Source: Caryophanales bacterium (lineage in GTDB: Bacteria > Bacillota_I > Bacilli_A > RFN20 > CAG-449). From it: DNA of 54,476 nt. Shown piece by piece: positions 34,905 through 43,473 of the stretch. How positions within the stretch are numbered: position 1 is the stretch's first letter; every line of letters starts with the position of its first letter. The position numbers were made by a program, and so were the translations under genes. The stretch lies in NCBI GenBank assembly GCA_029006735.1, contig JAQXGN010000026.1, forward strand, positions 1-54,476. Direction: 5' to 3'. The notes beneath the pieces were generated by a model. That model was not told the origin of the DNA, did no database searches, and saw nothing but the letters and a program-made list of their open reading frames with translations.

Positions 34905-34973
34905 TATGACAATGATACTCTTAAAATTATTTTTATTCCATTGCATTTTTTCTATTGAAATATTGCAAATTGT

Positions 34974-35756
34974 CTATTTACCTTTAACAAATGGAGGTCT
35001 ACCAATAATCTTAGTATAATTACGATAAAATGTCGAATATTCTTGAAATCCATACTCATAAGCAACATCACTTATCTTCACATTACCTTGAATAATTCTT
35101 TGATGTGCTGCAATTATTTTTTTATAACGAATATAAGTCATAATACTAGTATGCATTACTTTAGAGAATTCACTAGAGATGTACGCTCTAGAAAAATGAA
35201 GTGCATTGCATATATCATTTAATGATATATTCTTTTTAATATTCTCATTAACATAATTAATGATCTGCGCGACAACATAATTATATTGAACTACTTCTAT
35301 TTTCTTTTGCCTATCACTTTGCATATCAATTAATATTTTCATTAATTGATTTTTTAATAAAGTATAAGCATAATCTTGATTATATTTATCAACAATACGA
35401 TCTAACTCCAAAAACAATTGTTCAAGATGCGAATAATTACCAGAAAAACCTAATAAATTATCCATATTATTCACAATACAATCAGGAATAATATTAATTG
35501 GAAATTTTAATACATATCGTTCATACTCACTACTTGGATTAACTTCTCCATAATGAAAAGAACCTGCAGGAATTAATACAATATCATTAGGCATCATCTT
35601 TTTTGTTTCTGATTCTAAAACATAATTCAAATCACCCTTAACAAAAAATATTAATTCATAGAAATCATGCATGTGCTTTTTAAAATCATTGGATGGTAAA
35701 GTATGGCCATTCAATTTATGAGAAAAATCAATTTCTAAGTATTTAAAATCAAACAT
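34974..35756 (-). CDS. AraC-family transcriptional regulator
   Basis: A 260-aa activator. The N-terminal cupin sensor (about 20-100) has HMHDFYELIFFVKGDLNYVL and IPAGSFHYG. The C-terminal double HTH (about 160-258) has ISLNDICNALHFSRAYISSE and ISDVAYEYGFQEYSTFYRNY. I start at the ATG 35756 because the 30 codons before it lie over the terminator of the upstream gene. Such proteins control sugar uptake or use; the target here is unknown, but a cre-like site and a broken gene lie downstream. Single gene. Confidence 0.85.
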   Translation of the reverse strand: MFDFKYLEIDFSHKLNGHTLPSNDFKKHMHDFYELIFFVKGDLNYVLESETKKMMPNDIVLIPAGSFHYGEVNPSSEYERYVLKFPINIIPDCIVNNMDNLLGFSGNYSHLEQLFLELDRIVDKYNQDYAYTLLKNQLMKILIDMQSDRQKKIEVVQYNYVVAQIINYVNENIKKNISLNDICNALHFSRAYISSEFSKVMHTSIMTYIRYKKIIAAHQRIIQGNVKISDVAYEYGFQEYSTFYRNYTKIIGRPPFVKGK

Positions 35757-35820
35757 AACTATATCATATATTTCTATCAAACAAATTGCAATATGATTGA
35801 AAAATACATGCAAAATAAAA

Positions 35821-35846
35821 ATGACATTAGTATTAACTAGTGTCAT
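35821..35846 (-). terminator. Terminator of the GT4-recX-yhaM operon
   Basis: On the minus strand ATGACACTAGT pairs with ACTAATGTCAT (loop TAAT), followed by TTTTTATTTT, 12 bases after the yhaM stop. Confidence 0.85.
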
Positions 35847-35858
35847 TATTATTAAATA

Positions 35859-36800
35859 TTATCTTCTCTTTTTAGCTTTGTAAAATGCTCTTCCTTCCAT
35901 CGCGATAAGTCTTTGAGTCCATTCGCCTTCTTCTACATCAAGATATGCTTTATCTAATATATTCATCTTTGAATCAATATCATCAACAAAATGTAAGATG
36001 ACTGCTTCTCTAGTTGATGGTAATATTGGTGAGCCAAAATCTCTTACACCATGATGAGATAAAACCATATGTTCAAGTAACATTGGGACTTCATTAGTAA
36101 TATTTAATTCTCTTCCTACACGTCTAATCTCGGAAGCCATAATAGAAATATGACCAAGCAATCTTCCTTCATTAGTATATTTAGTCGCGACAGGTCCTGA
36201 TAATTCAACTACCTTACCTACATCATGAAGTAAAACACCCGATAATAATAAATCCACATCGATATTATCATAATGAGAAGCAATTAACATCGCTGTATCT
36301 GCCATAGAGAGAGTATGATATAATAATCCAGACATAAATTCATGATGGTTTTTACTTGCCGCAGGATAAGTAACAAAAGCATTATAATTTTCTGTAATAA
36401 TCTTATTAACAATGTTTTTACAATCCTCATCTTTAATTGAAGCAATATAACTATTTAATCTTCTAATTAATTCTTCTTGAGGAACTGGACTAGGCATACA
36501 GAAACGAACATAATCAACATTTCTTTGATCGCATTCTTCTATTTTTACAATTTTTAATTGTTTTGCTCCACGATAGTCAATAACATCTGCAGTCACTTTA
36601 ATAACTTTCCCCACTTCAGCAATTAAACTATCTTCAGGTAATGCATCCCATTTTTTACCTTCAATTGGACCAGTTCTATCTTGTAAAGAAATATTTAAAT
36701 AAGGCGCGCCAGTATTAGTCATTCCTTTAGTACAATTATTGACTAATAATTCGATATCCGTAATTCTTTCTCCTGCTATAAATTCGTTAACATACTTCAT
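35859..36800 (-). CDS. yhaM: 3'-5' exoribonuclease YhaM
   Basis: A 313-aa exonuclease with an N-terminal OB fold (about 12-95, LQDRTGPIEGKKWD) and a C-terminal HD phosphohydrolase domain (about 160-290) with HHEFMSGLLYHTL, LLHDVGKV and HISIM plus HH metal ligands. It trims RNA and possibly DNA 3' ends. The ATG has GGAGAA and lies inside the end of recX (14-base overlap). Last gene of the GT4-recX-yhaM run. Confidence 0.93.
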   Translation of the reverse strand: MKYVNEFIAGERITDIELLVNNCTKGMTNTGAPYLNISLQDRTGPIEGKKWDALPEDSLIAEVGKVIKVTADVIDYRGAKQLKIVKIEECDQRNVDYVRFCMPSPVPQEELIRRLNSYIASIKDEDCKNIVNKIITENYNAFVTYPAASKNHHEFMSGLLYHTLSMADTAMLIASHYDNIDVDLLLSGVLLHDVGKVVELSGPVATKYTNEGRLLGHISIMASEIRRVGRELNITNEVPMLLEHMVLSHHGVRDFGSPILPSTREAVILHFVDDIDSKMNILDKAYLDVEEGEWTQRLIAMEGRAFYKAKKRR

Positions 36801-37599
36801 CTTCTAATATTCTCCTAATCTTCTTCTCTATTTTATCGTAATTGAATCCTTTACGAAACAAAGAATTAATTATTTTTCTTTTTTGTTCATAATCATTAAT
36901 GTTAAATGATGGTTTATTAAGATACTTTCTTATTTCTTTATCTAATAGAATATCTTCTTTATCAAAATCATACTCATCTTTTATTAATTCAATAACCCGA
37001 CTAGAAATATCACTAGTAAATCCATACTGTAATAGATGAGTATATCCACTTTGACATAATTTTTGATAATTCTTAGTTGGATTACATTTGATATACTTAC
37101 TAAGTATAATCTTAGCTTTATCAAATTCATTATCATCATCAAAGATAATTTGATTAATTAATTTTTCATCAATTCCATCATCTCTTAATCCTTTAATTAT
37201 CCTTAATTTTCCATAGTTTTTAGCCTCATTGAGCTCTAAAAAAGAATTTAAGTATTCATTATCATCAATTAAGTTTAATCGCTTTAAATCGGCTAATATT
37301 ACATTAATATCCTCATTTTTTAATTTCTTTTTAATTAATAATTTATCCTTAATCTTCTTTTCACTATATAAAGACTTAGACAATAAATTAATCGCGTAAG
37401 TTCTCGCATTAACTAAAGACTCATAATCTAAAATATTTTTAATCTCATTATTATCTAATAACTTTCCCTTATAAAGATAAAAATGAGAAAAAGTAGATTC
37501 CGATATCTTTATTTTCTCATCATTATCAAAACAAATTACTATCGAAGATTTATTAAATTTAATAAGTCTAATCACTTTACCAGTTTTTTCTAAGTGCAC
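36787..37599 (-). CDS. recX: RecA modulator RecX
   Basis: Helical-repeat protein (270 aa) that limits RecA filaments. Three RecX repeats are visible: ARTYAINLLSKSLYSEKKIK, LKRLNLIDDNEYLNSFLE and KNYGKLRIIKGLRDDGIDEK, with a further C-terminal repeat RKGFNYDKIEKKIRRILE. The start is GTG at 37599, with GGAGG nine bases upstream; no ATG fits. It overlaps the end of the glycosyltransferase gene by 23 bases and yhaM by 14, so the three are translationally coupled. Confidence 0.9.
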   Translation of the reverse strand: MHLEKTGKVIRLIKFNKSSIVICFDNDEKIKISESTFSHFYLYKGKLLDNNEIKNILDYESLVNARTYAINLLSKSLYSEKKIKDKLLIKKKLKNEDINVILADLKRLNLIDDNEYLNSFLELNEAKNYGKLRIIKGLRDDGIDEKLINQIIFDDDNEFDKAKIILSKYIKCNPTKNYQKLCQSGYTHLLQYGFTSDISSRVIELIKDEYDFDKEDILLDKEIRKYLNKPSFNINDYEQKRKIINSLFRKGFNYDKIEKKIRRILEDEVC

Positions 37600-38749
37600 G
37601 ATGATAAACCTCCATCATTCTTTCATAGAATTTATCAATAGAATAAACCTCATTTCTAATATATGCTTCTTCAATAACGCGATTTAAATCTTCCTTTTTC
37701 AAAGAGATAATTTGATTTAATCTAGTCGCAAAATTATTCTCATCTTGGAAATAAAAACCAGTTACTCCATCAATAATAACACTAGATAAATTCTCATCAA
37801 AACGACATAATACTGGCGTTTTAGATGCGATAGATTCAATAAATGTTAAACCTTGAGTTTCGGTAATACTCGCGGATAAATATAAATCTGCTAGTGCATA
37901 ATAGAAAGGTACCTCATCATGGTCTACTTTTCCGATAAAATCCACATATTCAGCGATACCTAATTCATAAGAAAGAGTTTCTAAATCCTTTCTAGCAGGT
38001 CCATCACCAACAATTAACATTTTTGTTTTAACTGCGGGATTTAACTTTAAAAAATTAGCATACCCTTTTAATAAAACATCATTACTTTTTTCTTCTGCAA
38101 CTCTTCCTAATGATAAAAGAATAAACGTATCCTCTAAATGATGTTCCTTACGATAATTTTTGATTTTATCTACATCAATCTTACTAGAATCATATTTAGA
38201 TAAATCAATACCATTAGGAATAACATTAATATAACGATCAATACCATACGTTCTTAATGCATCTTTAGTCTTAACACTAGGAGTAGTAAACTCGGTACAA
38301 GCCGAAGATATTGCTTTAACAAATTGTTTTACAATTGCCTTTGCAGGTTGATCAAAATATCCATGCGTAACATAATAAGTATAATCAACTAACATCGTAT
38401 GATAAGTAGATATTAAAGGAACATCAAGCTTAGGGGCTAACATTCTTCCATAAATACCAACACCTGCTTCTGTTTGTACATGAATAATATCTAAATTCCA
38501 TGATTTAATAATCAAAGTAGCTTTTGGATGTAAAAAGCCTGCAAGACGATAATTATATAACTTCTTTAATAAAATACCAGGTATTCTTAAAACACCATCA
38601 TCATACTCCATTTTATTACTATTTGGATTAGTAGTAACAACATAACAAGTATGACCATGTTTAATAAAAGCATTTCTTAAAGTTGCAGTTGCAGTAGCAA
38701 CTCCATTAATCTCAGGAATATAAGTATCAGAAAATAAAGCGATTCTCAT
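37577..38749 (-). CDS. GT4-family glycosyltransferase, probably diacylglycerol glucosyltransferase
   Basis: A 390-aa GT-B enzyme. N-terminal FSDTYIPEINGVATATATLR and HVQTEAGVGIYGR, then the C-terminal nucleotide-sugar site with GRVAEEKSND and ETQGLTFIESIASKTPV (the E-x7-E motif). The pattern is that of glycolipid synthases of Bacilli and acholeplasmas (monoglucosyl-diacylglycerol synthase type), which set membrane lipid charge. The ATG has AAAGGGTG. First gene of the coupled run with recX and yhaM; a GtrA-type flippase-like gene lies upstream. Confidence 0.87.
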   Translation of the reverse strand: MRIALFSDTYIPEINGVATATATLRNAFIKHGHTCYVVTTNPNSNKMEYDDGVLRIPGILLKKLYNYRLAGFLHPKATLIIKSWNLDIIHVQTEAGVGIYGRMLAPKLDVPLISTYHTMLVDYTYYVTHGYFDQPAKAIVKQFVKAISSACTEFTTPSVKTKDALRTYGIDRYINVIPNGIDLSKYDSSKIDVDKIKNYRKEHHLEDTFILLSLGRVAEEKSNDVLLKGYANFLKLNPAVKTKMLIVGDGPARKDLETLSYELGIAEYVDFIGKVDHDEVPFYYALADLYLSASITETQGLTFIESIASKTPVLCRFDENLSSVIIDGVTGFYFQDENNFATRLNQIISLKKEDLNRVIEEAYIRNEVYSIDKFYERMMEVYHRALRKNW

Positions 38750-38850
38750 CCAAACACCCTTTCTATAATCTAGTTTATGTAAATAAGTATACTACTTATT
38801 TTACTAAAAGAAATATACAACTAATATAAAAACATTGTTGTTTTCCTTTT

Positions 38851-39372
38851 TTATTTAAAAATAAAGATTTTTCTACCAATATAATTTACAACTAATCCAA
38901 TTAAAGTTGCGATAATTTTTGCAATAGCGTATCCCCAAGTTAAATTAAATGAACTAATAATTAATGTATCCCATGATAATAATTTAACAAATACAATATC
39001 ATTAACTAAAAAGATAAATAATAATTGGAACGCTAAAACAATAACACTAATAAGGACAAATACCCAAAAGTCTCTAATAGATTTACCTTCATTTTCATCT
39101 TTTTTATGTTTATATACAAAAATAACACTTAAAAAATAATTTAAAAATAAAGAAATAGTAAATCCAACACTAGCAGCGACTGCTCCACTAATAGACCAAG
39201 AACCTAAATTCCATTTAGGTAATATACCTTCAAGTAAATAAGAAATAACAAAATCAACTAAAGTTGCTAATCCACCAACTAATAAAAATCTTAATATCTC
39301 ATAAAACAATTGTTTCTTAGTTTGTTTAGTAGTAACTTCTTTTTTTTCATTTAATACACTATTTTCTTCCAT
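38851..39372 (-). CDS. GtrA-family membrane protein
   Basis: A 173-aa protein with four TM helices, starting FLLVGGLATLVDFVISYLL and ending with VVNYIGRKIFIFK, the GtrA signature. Members help move lipid-linked sugars across the membrane. The ATG at 39372 is preferred over an upstream start. It lies 100 bases before the glycosyltransferase, on the same strand, which fits a shared glycolipid or cell-wall role; this link is inference. Confidence 0.85.
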   Translation of the reverse strand: MEENSVLNEKKEVTTKQTKKQLFYEILRFLLVGGLATLVDFVISYLLEGILPKWNLGSWSISGAVAASVGFTISLFLNYFLSVIFVYKHKKDENEGKSIRDFWVFVLISVIVLAFQLLFIFLVNDIVFVKLLSWDTLIISSFNLTWGYAIAKIIATLIGLVVNYIGRKIFIFK

Positions 39373-39442
39373 AAAACAATATCTCTTTCTACTATATAAG
39401 AATAGCACATATTACTAATTCAATCAAACTTACAAAGCATAA

Positions 39443-39474
39443 AAAATCTCCAACCCCACATGAGGGCTGGAGAT
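39443..39474 (-). terminator. GC-rich terminator
   Basis: On the minus strand CTCCAGCCC pairs with GGGGTTGGAG, followed by ATTTTTTATG. One of the strongest hairpins in the window, after the TasA-like gene. Confidence 0.85.
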
Positions 39475-39505
39475 CAAATCCTAAATTAATGGCGATTATT
39501 ATGCT

Positions 39506-40267
39506 TTAATTAAGAGCAAAACCAGCTTCAACTGTATTATGAACAACTGATAATGTTAAACTGATATTAGATTCTTGATCTGCAATATTAAATTGACCTG
39601 CATCCGCACCAACTTTTGGTCCATTGATCCACATAACAATATCATATGTTTGATCATCTGTTGCAGGAATATTATAATAACCCTTATATACTTTAGTATC
39701 ATTTAATGATGCTTTAGTGACTGCAACTGCATCAGAAGAAGTTCTTACTTCAAATACCCATGGAACATTAACATCATCATTTGTAATACTAAAATTAATA
39801 GCAACTTTATAATTATCTTTAATAACAGTATTATTTGCAGGAATAGTATATGTATATTTTAAAGCATAAATACCTTTTGTTGATGTATCTAATGTTGTTT
39901 TACCCGCATTATTTTTATCTACATATGCTGTATACCAGTGAGTGCCTTCAACATCACCAAGATCTGCTTTTCCATAATCCGCTGCAATAACAGTTTCATC
40001 GCCTAAATTAGAAGTAAAGGTTTTATTAGCATCCGTACTTCCAGGAACAGCAGTCCATTTAGTTTTGTCTGTTGTATTTACTTTTGATACTGTAGGCATA
40101 GGTAAATTGTACTCACCTTGAACGTTATTTGCTGTTGCACTAATTGTTGTTTTTGCAGAAACTGCACTACCAATTGTTGTTGAATACCATGCATAAGTAG
40201 ATGTTGATAAACCTACTGCTAAGACTGCTGTCATGATTGCTGATGTTAAAAATAAACTCTTTTTCAT
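39506..40267 (-). CDS. Secreted TasA/camelysin-like protein
   Basis: A 253-aa exported protein. The signal region MKKSLFLTSAIMTAVLAVGL then STSTYAWYSTT resembles SipW-type signals (GTYAYFSD) of TasA/CalY proteins. The mature part is rich in Thr, Asn, Ala and Val with alternating beta strands and ends VVHNTVEAGFALN; it has no cysteine. It may form a fibre or matrix layer. No sipW or second tasA gene is adjacent. The ATG has AAGGAGA. Single gene with a strong terminator and a long noncoding upstream region. Confidence 0.6.
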   Translation of the reverse strand: MKKSLFLTSAIMTAVLAVGLSTSTYAWYSTTIGSAVSAKTTISATANNVQGEYNLPMPTVSKVNTTDKTKWTAVPGSTDANKTFTSNLGDETVIAADYGKADLGDVEGTHWYTAYVDKNNAGKTTLDTSTKGIYALKYTYTIPANNTVIKDNYKVAINFSITNDDVNVPWVFEVRTSSDAVAVTKASLNDTKVYKGYYNIPATDDQTYDIVMWINGPKVGADAGQFNIADQESNISLTLSVVHNTVEAGFALN

Positions 40268-40889
40268 AATTTTGATCTCCTTTTTTCTTTATTCTTTTTT
40301 TTGAAAATTTGTTATTTGGGATTATTGCTTGGAACTAGATATCTGTATGATTATCTAAATTCCGAATGCAATTTAATATTATGTAATTGTAATAGCAAAA
40401 AGTCCCGTTTGCTTATCGCACATATATAGTAAATTAAAAAGTAAAAAAAATCAATAACTTTTTAAAACTTTTTTAAGTGATTATTTTTTTTTTAAATATA
40501 TTATATATAATATATTTACATAATTTACTAAAAACTTTTTTTTACTTTTTTAAGTCTTTTTTAAAAAATAGATTATTCTTTTTTTATGAAAACTATTACT
40601 TTTTAGTTAATAAAATAATTATTAACACTTCACTTTATGTGTGCAAAACAAAATAAATACCCCATTTGGATAAATTGTTAGATTAATTTATTAATGAATA
40701 AGAATTATTAATCCTAGGCTTATATACATCGATTGTTAATAAATCATATTCATGCTTTTATTATATTTTATGTACTTCGATTTTTATTTCTATTTAATCT
40801 TTTAATACTTTCATTTATTTTATTAAAGTTAACTATATAGTTTTCTTTATATATGCGTATACGCGTATTTATATATAGATAAATAATAA
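40268..40889. other. 620-base AT-rich noncoding region upstream of the TasA-like gene
   Basis: No gene on either strand. Homopolymer-rich throughout. A palindromic spot GCGTATACGC with TATATA flanks lies near 40850-40880. Bases 40400-40440 contain a GC-richer patch (CCCGTTTGCTTATCGCAC) that might be part of a structured leader, but it fits no riboswitch I know. Confidence 0.4.
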
Positions 40890-40922
40890 AAGCATAGGAT
40901 ATAATCATTATTCACTATGCTT
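40890..40922 (-). terminator. Terminator of the DUF2130 gene
   Basis: Stem AAGCATAG / CTATGCTT followed by TTATTATTT on the minus strand. Confidence 0.7.
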
Positions 40923-40929
40923 AAATAAC

Positions 40930-42195
40930 TTATTTTAATTCATCAAATTTAGCTTTTATGCTTGGGCAATCTTTTGTTAACTTTTTTATTGTAATATCTT
41001 GTGCTTTCTCATTCGCAAGTCTTAAATTATTATTGCTTGATAGTAATGCTTCTTTAATCTTATTTAAATGAGTAATTGTTTTATCAATCTCATCAATTGC
41101 ATCTGCAAACTTTTCTGATGCAAGACGATAATTCTTAGCAAACTTATTTTTGAAATCCATAAGGTTTTCTTCAAAATGAGTAATATCAATGTTTTGATTT
41201 TTCATTAGAACCAATTCTTTTTTAGTATCTACTAATTTCAAAGCTGAATTCTTTAATAAAGTAATAAGAGGAATAAAGCATTGTGGTCTAACTACATACA
41301 TCTTTTCATATCGATAAGATACATCAACAATACCTGCATTATAATATTCATTATCTGCTTCTAATAAGGATACAAGTACAGCATATTCACAATTCTTCTT
41401 TTTTCTATCTTTATCTAATTTATCAAAAAAATCTTCGTTTTTATGTTTTGTTGCAGTTGTATCCATTTCATTTTTCATTTCAAACATGATAGAGATAAGT
41501 TCATTACCTTCATCATCATAATCTCGATAAATAAAATCACCCTTAGTTCCTTCAACTGTCTCATTATCTTTTTCAAAATATGCATTTTTAAATCCAATTG
41601 ATCTAATCTTATTAAATTCTATTAAACAATGTTGTTCTAATGTTTCACCGACTAATTTAGTTGATAATTTAGTTTTAAGATCTTTATAATAAGCAATTTG
41701 ATTATCTTTTTCTTTTAATTTTTGATCATATTGCGATTTTAAATCATTCTCTTTTATTCTCATTAAATCATCTTTAGATTTAACTTCTGATTCTAATAAA
41801 GCAATATTTTGATTTAATTTATTAGTTTCTATTAATAATTTATTTTTTGAATCGATATCTTTATTTGATAATTCTTGTTTTAAACGCATGATTTCTTTAT
41901 CTTTTTCACTAACTGCATCCTTAACACTATTAGCGTTATCTAACTTAAGCAAATCAATTTGATGGTTTAATCTTTCTATCTCTTTATTTAGTTCATCACT
42001 TTTTTCTTTTGCCTTTTGTTCTATCTTGTTAATATTTAATTCTAATACGGCATTATTTGATCTTTTAACCTCTTCTAACGCTCTTTTAACTTCTTTATCA
42101 ATTACTTCTTGCTTAACTTGATTAACAATCTCAATATAACCTGATTCATCTATAGTAAAATATTTACCACAATTAGGACATTTAATTTCTTTCAT
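40930..42195 (-). CDS. DUF2130 domain-containing coiled-coil protein
   Basis: A 421-aa protein. The ATG at 42195 has AAAGGAGC. The N-terminal zinc-binding CPNCGKYF is followed by a long coiled coil (about 30-185, Lys/Glu/Leu/Asn-rich), then the DUF2130 domain (about 190-340) with [28 protein letters not shown] and [14 protein letters not shown], a restriction-nuclease-like fold, and a further coiled tail. The D...E-x-K arrangement suggests a nuclease or DNA-binding scaffold; role unknown. Single gene. Confidence 0.87.
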   Translation of the reverse strand: MKEIKCPNCGKYFTIDESGYIEIVNQVKQEVIDKEVKRALEEVKRSNNAVLELNINKIEQKAKEKSDELNKEIERLNHQIDLLKLDNANSVKDAVSEKDKEIMRLKQELSNKDIDSKNKLLIETNKLNQNIALLESEVKSKDDLMRIKENDLKSQYDQKLKEKDNQIAYYKDLKTKLSTKLVGETLEQHCLIEFNKIRSIGFKNAYFEKDNETVEGTKGDFIYRDYDDEGNELISIMFEMKNEMDTTATKHKNEDFFDKLDKDRKKKNCEYAVLVSLLEADNEYYNAGIVDVSYRYEKMYVVRPQCFIPLITLLKNSALKLVDTKKELVLMKNQNIDITHFEENLMDFKNKFAKNYRLASEKFADAIDEIDKTITHLNKIKEALLSSNNNLRLANEKAQDITIKKLTKDCPSIKAKFDELK

Positions 42196-42253
42196 AATAA
42201 ATCGCTCCTTTAACTTATTTACATTATAGCACATATTTATGACCATTTTAGGT

Positions 42254-42285
42254 CATAAAAAAACAACAATGTAAATATTGCTGTT
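42254..42285 (-). terminator. Terminator of the 125-aa membrane gene
   Basis: On the minus strand AACAGCAAT pairs with ATTGTTGTT (loop ATTTAC), with a T-tail. Confidence 0.75.
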
Positions 42286-42292
42286 TTAGATA

Positions 42293-42670
42293 CTAATAAT
42301 TATTATCAATCACTTCTACTTCAATATCATCTATCTTCTTTTCTGGTCTCCAACAAAGATAGAAAATACCACATAATACATTAATAAATATTAATGCGAC
42401 AACGCCAAGCCATACTTTTTGTTCATTATCTTGTAAAGATTTTAATACTTTCTTAACAAATATTAATGAAGCGATAGAAAATGGTAAAGTGATAATGCTT
42501 TCAATTAAACAAACTATTAAAATTGCTTGTGCTGCAACTTGTTCTTCTGTTGATCCATCTATTCCAAAGAAAGAAGTAAAAAAAGCAACTATTCCAATAA
42601 CACACCCAACAATGGAAATAATCGCAGTTACTTTTCCAATGATTGCAAATACTCTTGCTGCAATTTTCAT
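42293..42670 (-). CDS. Small membrane protein, paralogue of the next gene
   Basis: A 125-aa protein with three to four TM helices (about 5-32, 48-72, 88-110). The ATG at 42670 has AAGGAGG nine bases upstream; the ATG three codons earlier touches the ribosome site. The C-terminal helix and WLGVVALIFINVLCGIFYLC match the gene at 42871-43191, so the two arose by duplication. Function unknown. Confidence 0.7.
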   Translation of the reverse strand: MKIAARVFAIIGKVTAIISIVGCVIGIVAFFTSFFGIDGSTEEQVAAQAILIVCLIESIITLPFSIASLIFVKKVLKSLQDNEQKVWLGVVALIFINVLCGIFYLCWRPEKKIDDIEVEVIDNNY

Positions 42671-42816
42671 AACTATCATCCTCCTTCTCCGTTATTATAC
42701 CCTATTAAAGTTAAAAAGTAATTAATTTATTAAACATCTACTTATCAAATAAATAATTATTTAGAAAAACTAAATCTACGCACAAAAGAATAGATAATAA
42801 TTATATAAATATAAAA

Positions 42817-42843
42817 AGGATAATCAAAATTAATGACTATCCT
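42817..42843 (-). terminator. Terminator of the 106-aa membrane gene
   Basis: AGGATA / TATCCT with inner pairing and a TTTTTATATT tail on the minus strand. Confidence 0.65.
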
Positions 42844-42870
42844 CTTAATAATTATCTTGTATCTATAATT

Positions 42871-43191
42871 TTATTCTAAATGTTCTTCAATATCATATGT
42901 AGATGGTTGTACTTGTTCTTTGTTTTCTGGTTTCCAACAAAGATAGAAGATACCACTTAATATATTTACAAATAATATTGCGACAACACCAAGCCATGTT
43001 TTCTTTTCATTTTTCTTTAATGATTTTAATACTAAAATACCAAATCCTAAAGACAATACAATAGTTGGAATAGATGTCATAAGTGTAAATGCTGTTAATT
43101 CATTATTTTGGTTTATTAAAATATTGAATGCACTTGATAAAACATTAATTACAATACCGATAATTGCAAAAATAGTACTTGCTTTTTTCAT
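42871..43191 (-). CDS. Small membrane protein, paralogue of 42293-42670
   Basis: A 106-aa protein with three TM helices (about 5-26, 36-58, 68-88) and an acidic tail. WLGVVAILFVNILSGIFYLC followed by WKPE is shared with its neighbour. The ATG has AAAAGGAG upstream. Both genes have their own terminator, so they are separate units. It lies just outside the target duplication of the IS1634-type element. Function unknown. Confidence 0.7.
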   Translation of the reverse strand: MKKASTIFAIIGIVINVLSSAFNILINQNNELTAFTLMTSIPTIVLSLGFGILVLKSLKKNEKKTWLGVVAILFVNILSGIFYLCWKPENKEQVQPSTYDIEEHLE

Positions 43192-43219
43192 AAAAAACTC
43201 CTTTTATATTATTTTAAAA

Positions 43220-43473
43220 TTTTAATAATTCAAAAACAACTAAAAATTAGTTGTTTTTATTAATTAACGTTCTTCTCTAAAATAAGATACGCCTAAACTT
43301 GATGGAGGTTGTACTGATCTTTTTCCAATAATACTTGTAACAATTAAAACGATAATTGTAACGATATATGGAAGAAGATTTAACAATTTCATTGTGATAA
43401 ATGAAATACCAACTAAATAACGAGGTAGTAAGAATAAAATACCAAAGATTATAGATCCTAAAATTGCTAAATC
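43220..43473. repeat. 254-bp target duplication, left copy
   Basis: Matches 45389-45642 base for base except about two substitutions, and directly abuts the left end of the IS. It covers the last 70 codons and terminator of the permease gene 45433-46410. Long, variable target duplications are a known property of IS1634 and IS1549. Confidence 0.88.
43264..43473 (-). pseudogene. Permease C-terminal fragment made by the target duplication
   Basis: 70 codons identical in frame to the end of the intact permease gene (ending FREER), with no 5' part. It arose from the IS insertion; it is not an independent gene. Confidence 0.88.

Noticed and set aside
35757-35846. Thirty extra N-terminal codons of the AraC regulator
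   Set aside because: The upstream ATG lies in the yhaM terminator hairpin and the added residues (FILHVFFNHIAICLIEIYDIV) do not fit a cupin start; the ATG at 35756 is more sensible.
40400-40440. Possible c-di-GMP riboswitch upstream of the TasA-like gene (minus-strand GCAAACGGGAC)
   Set aside because: The conserved GGCAAACC...GGGACGCAAAGCC core and the tetraloop/receptor parts of the class-I aptamer are missing; only short chance similarity.
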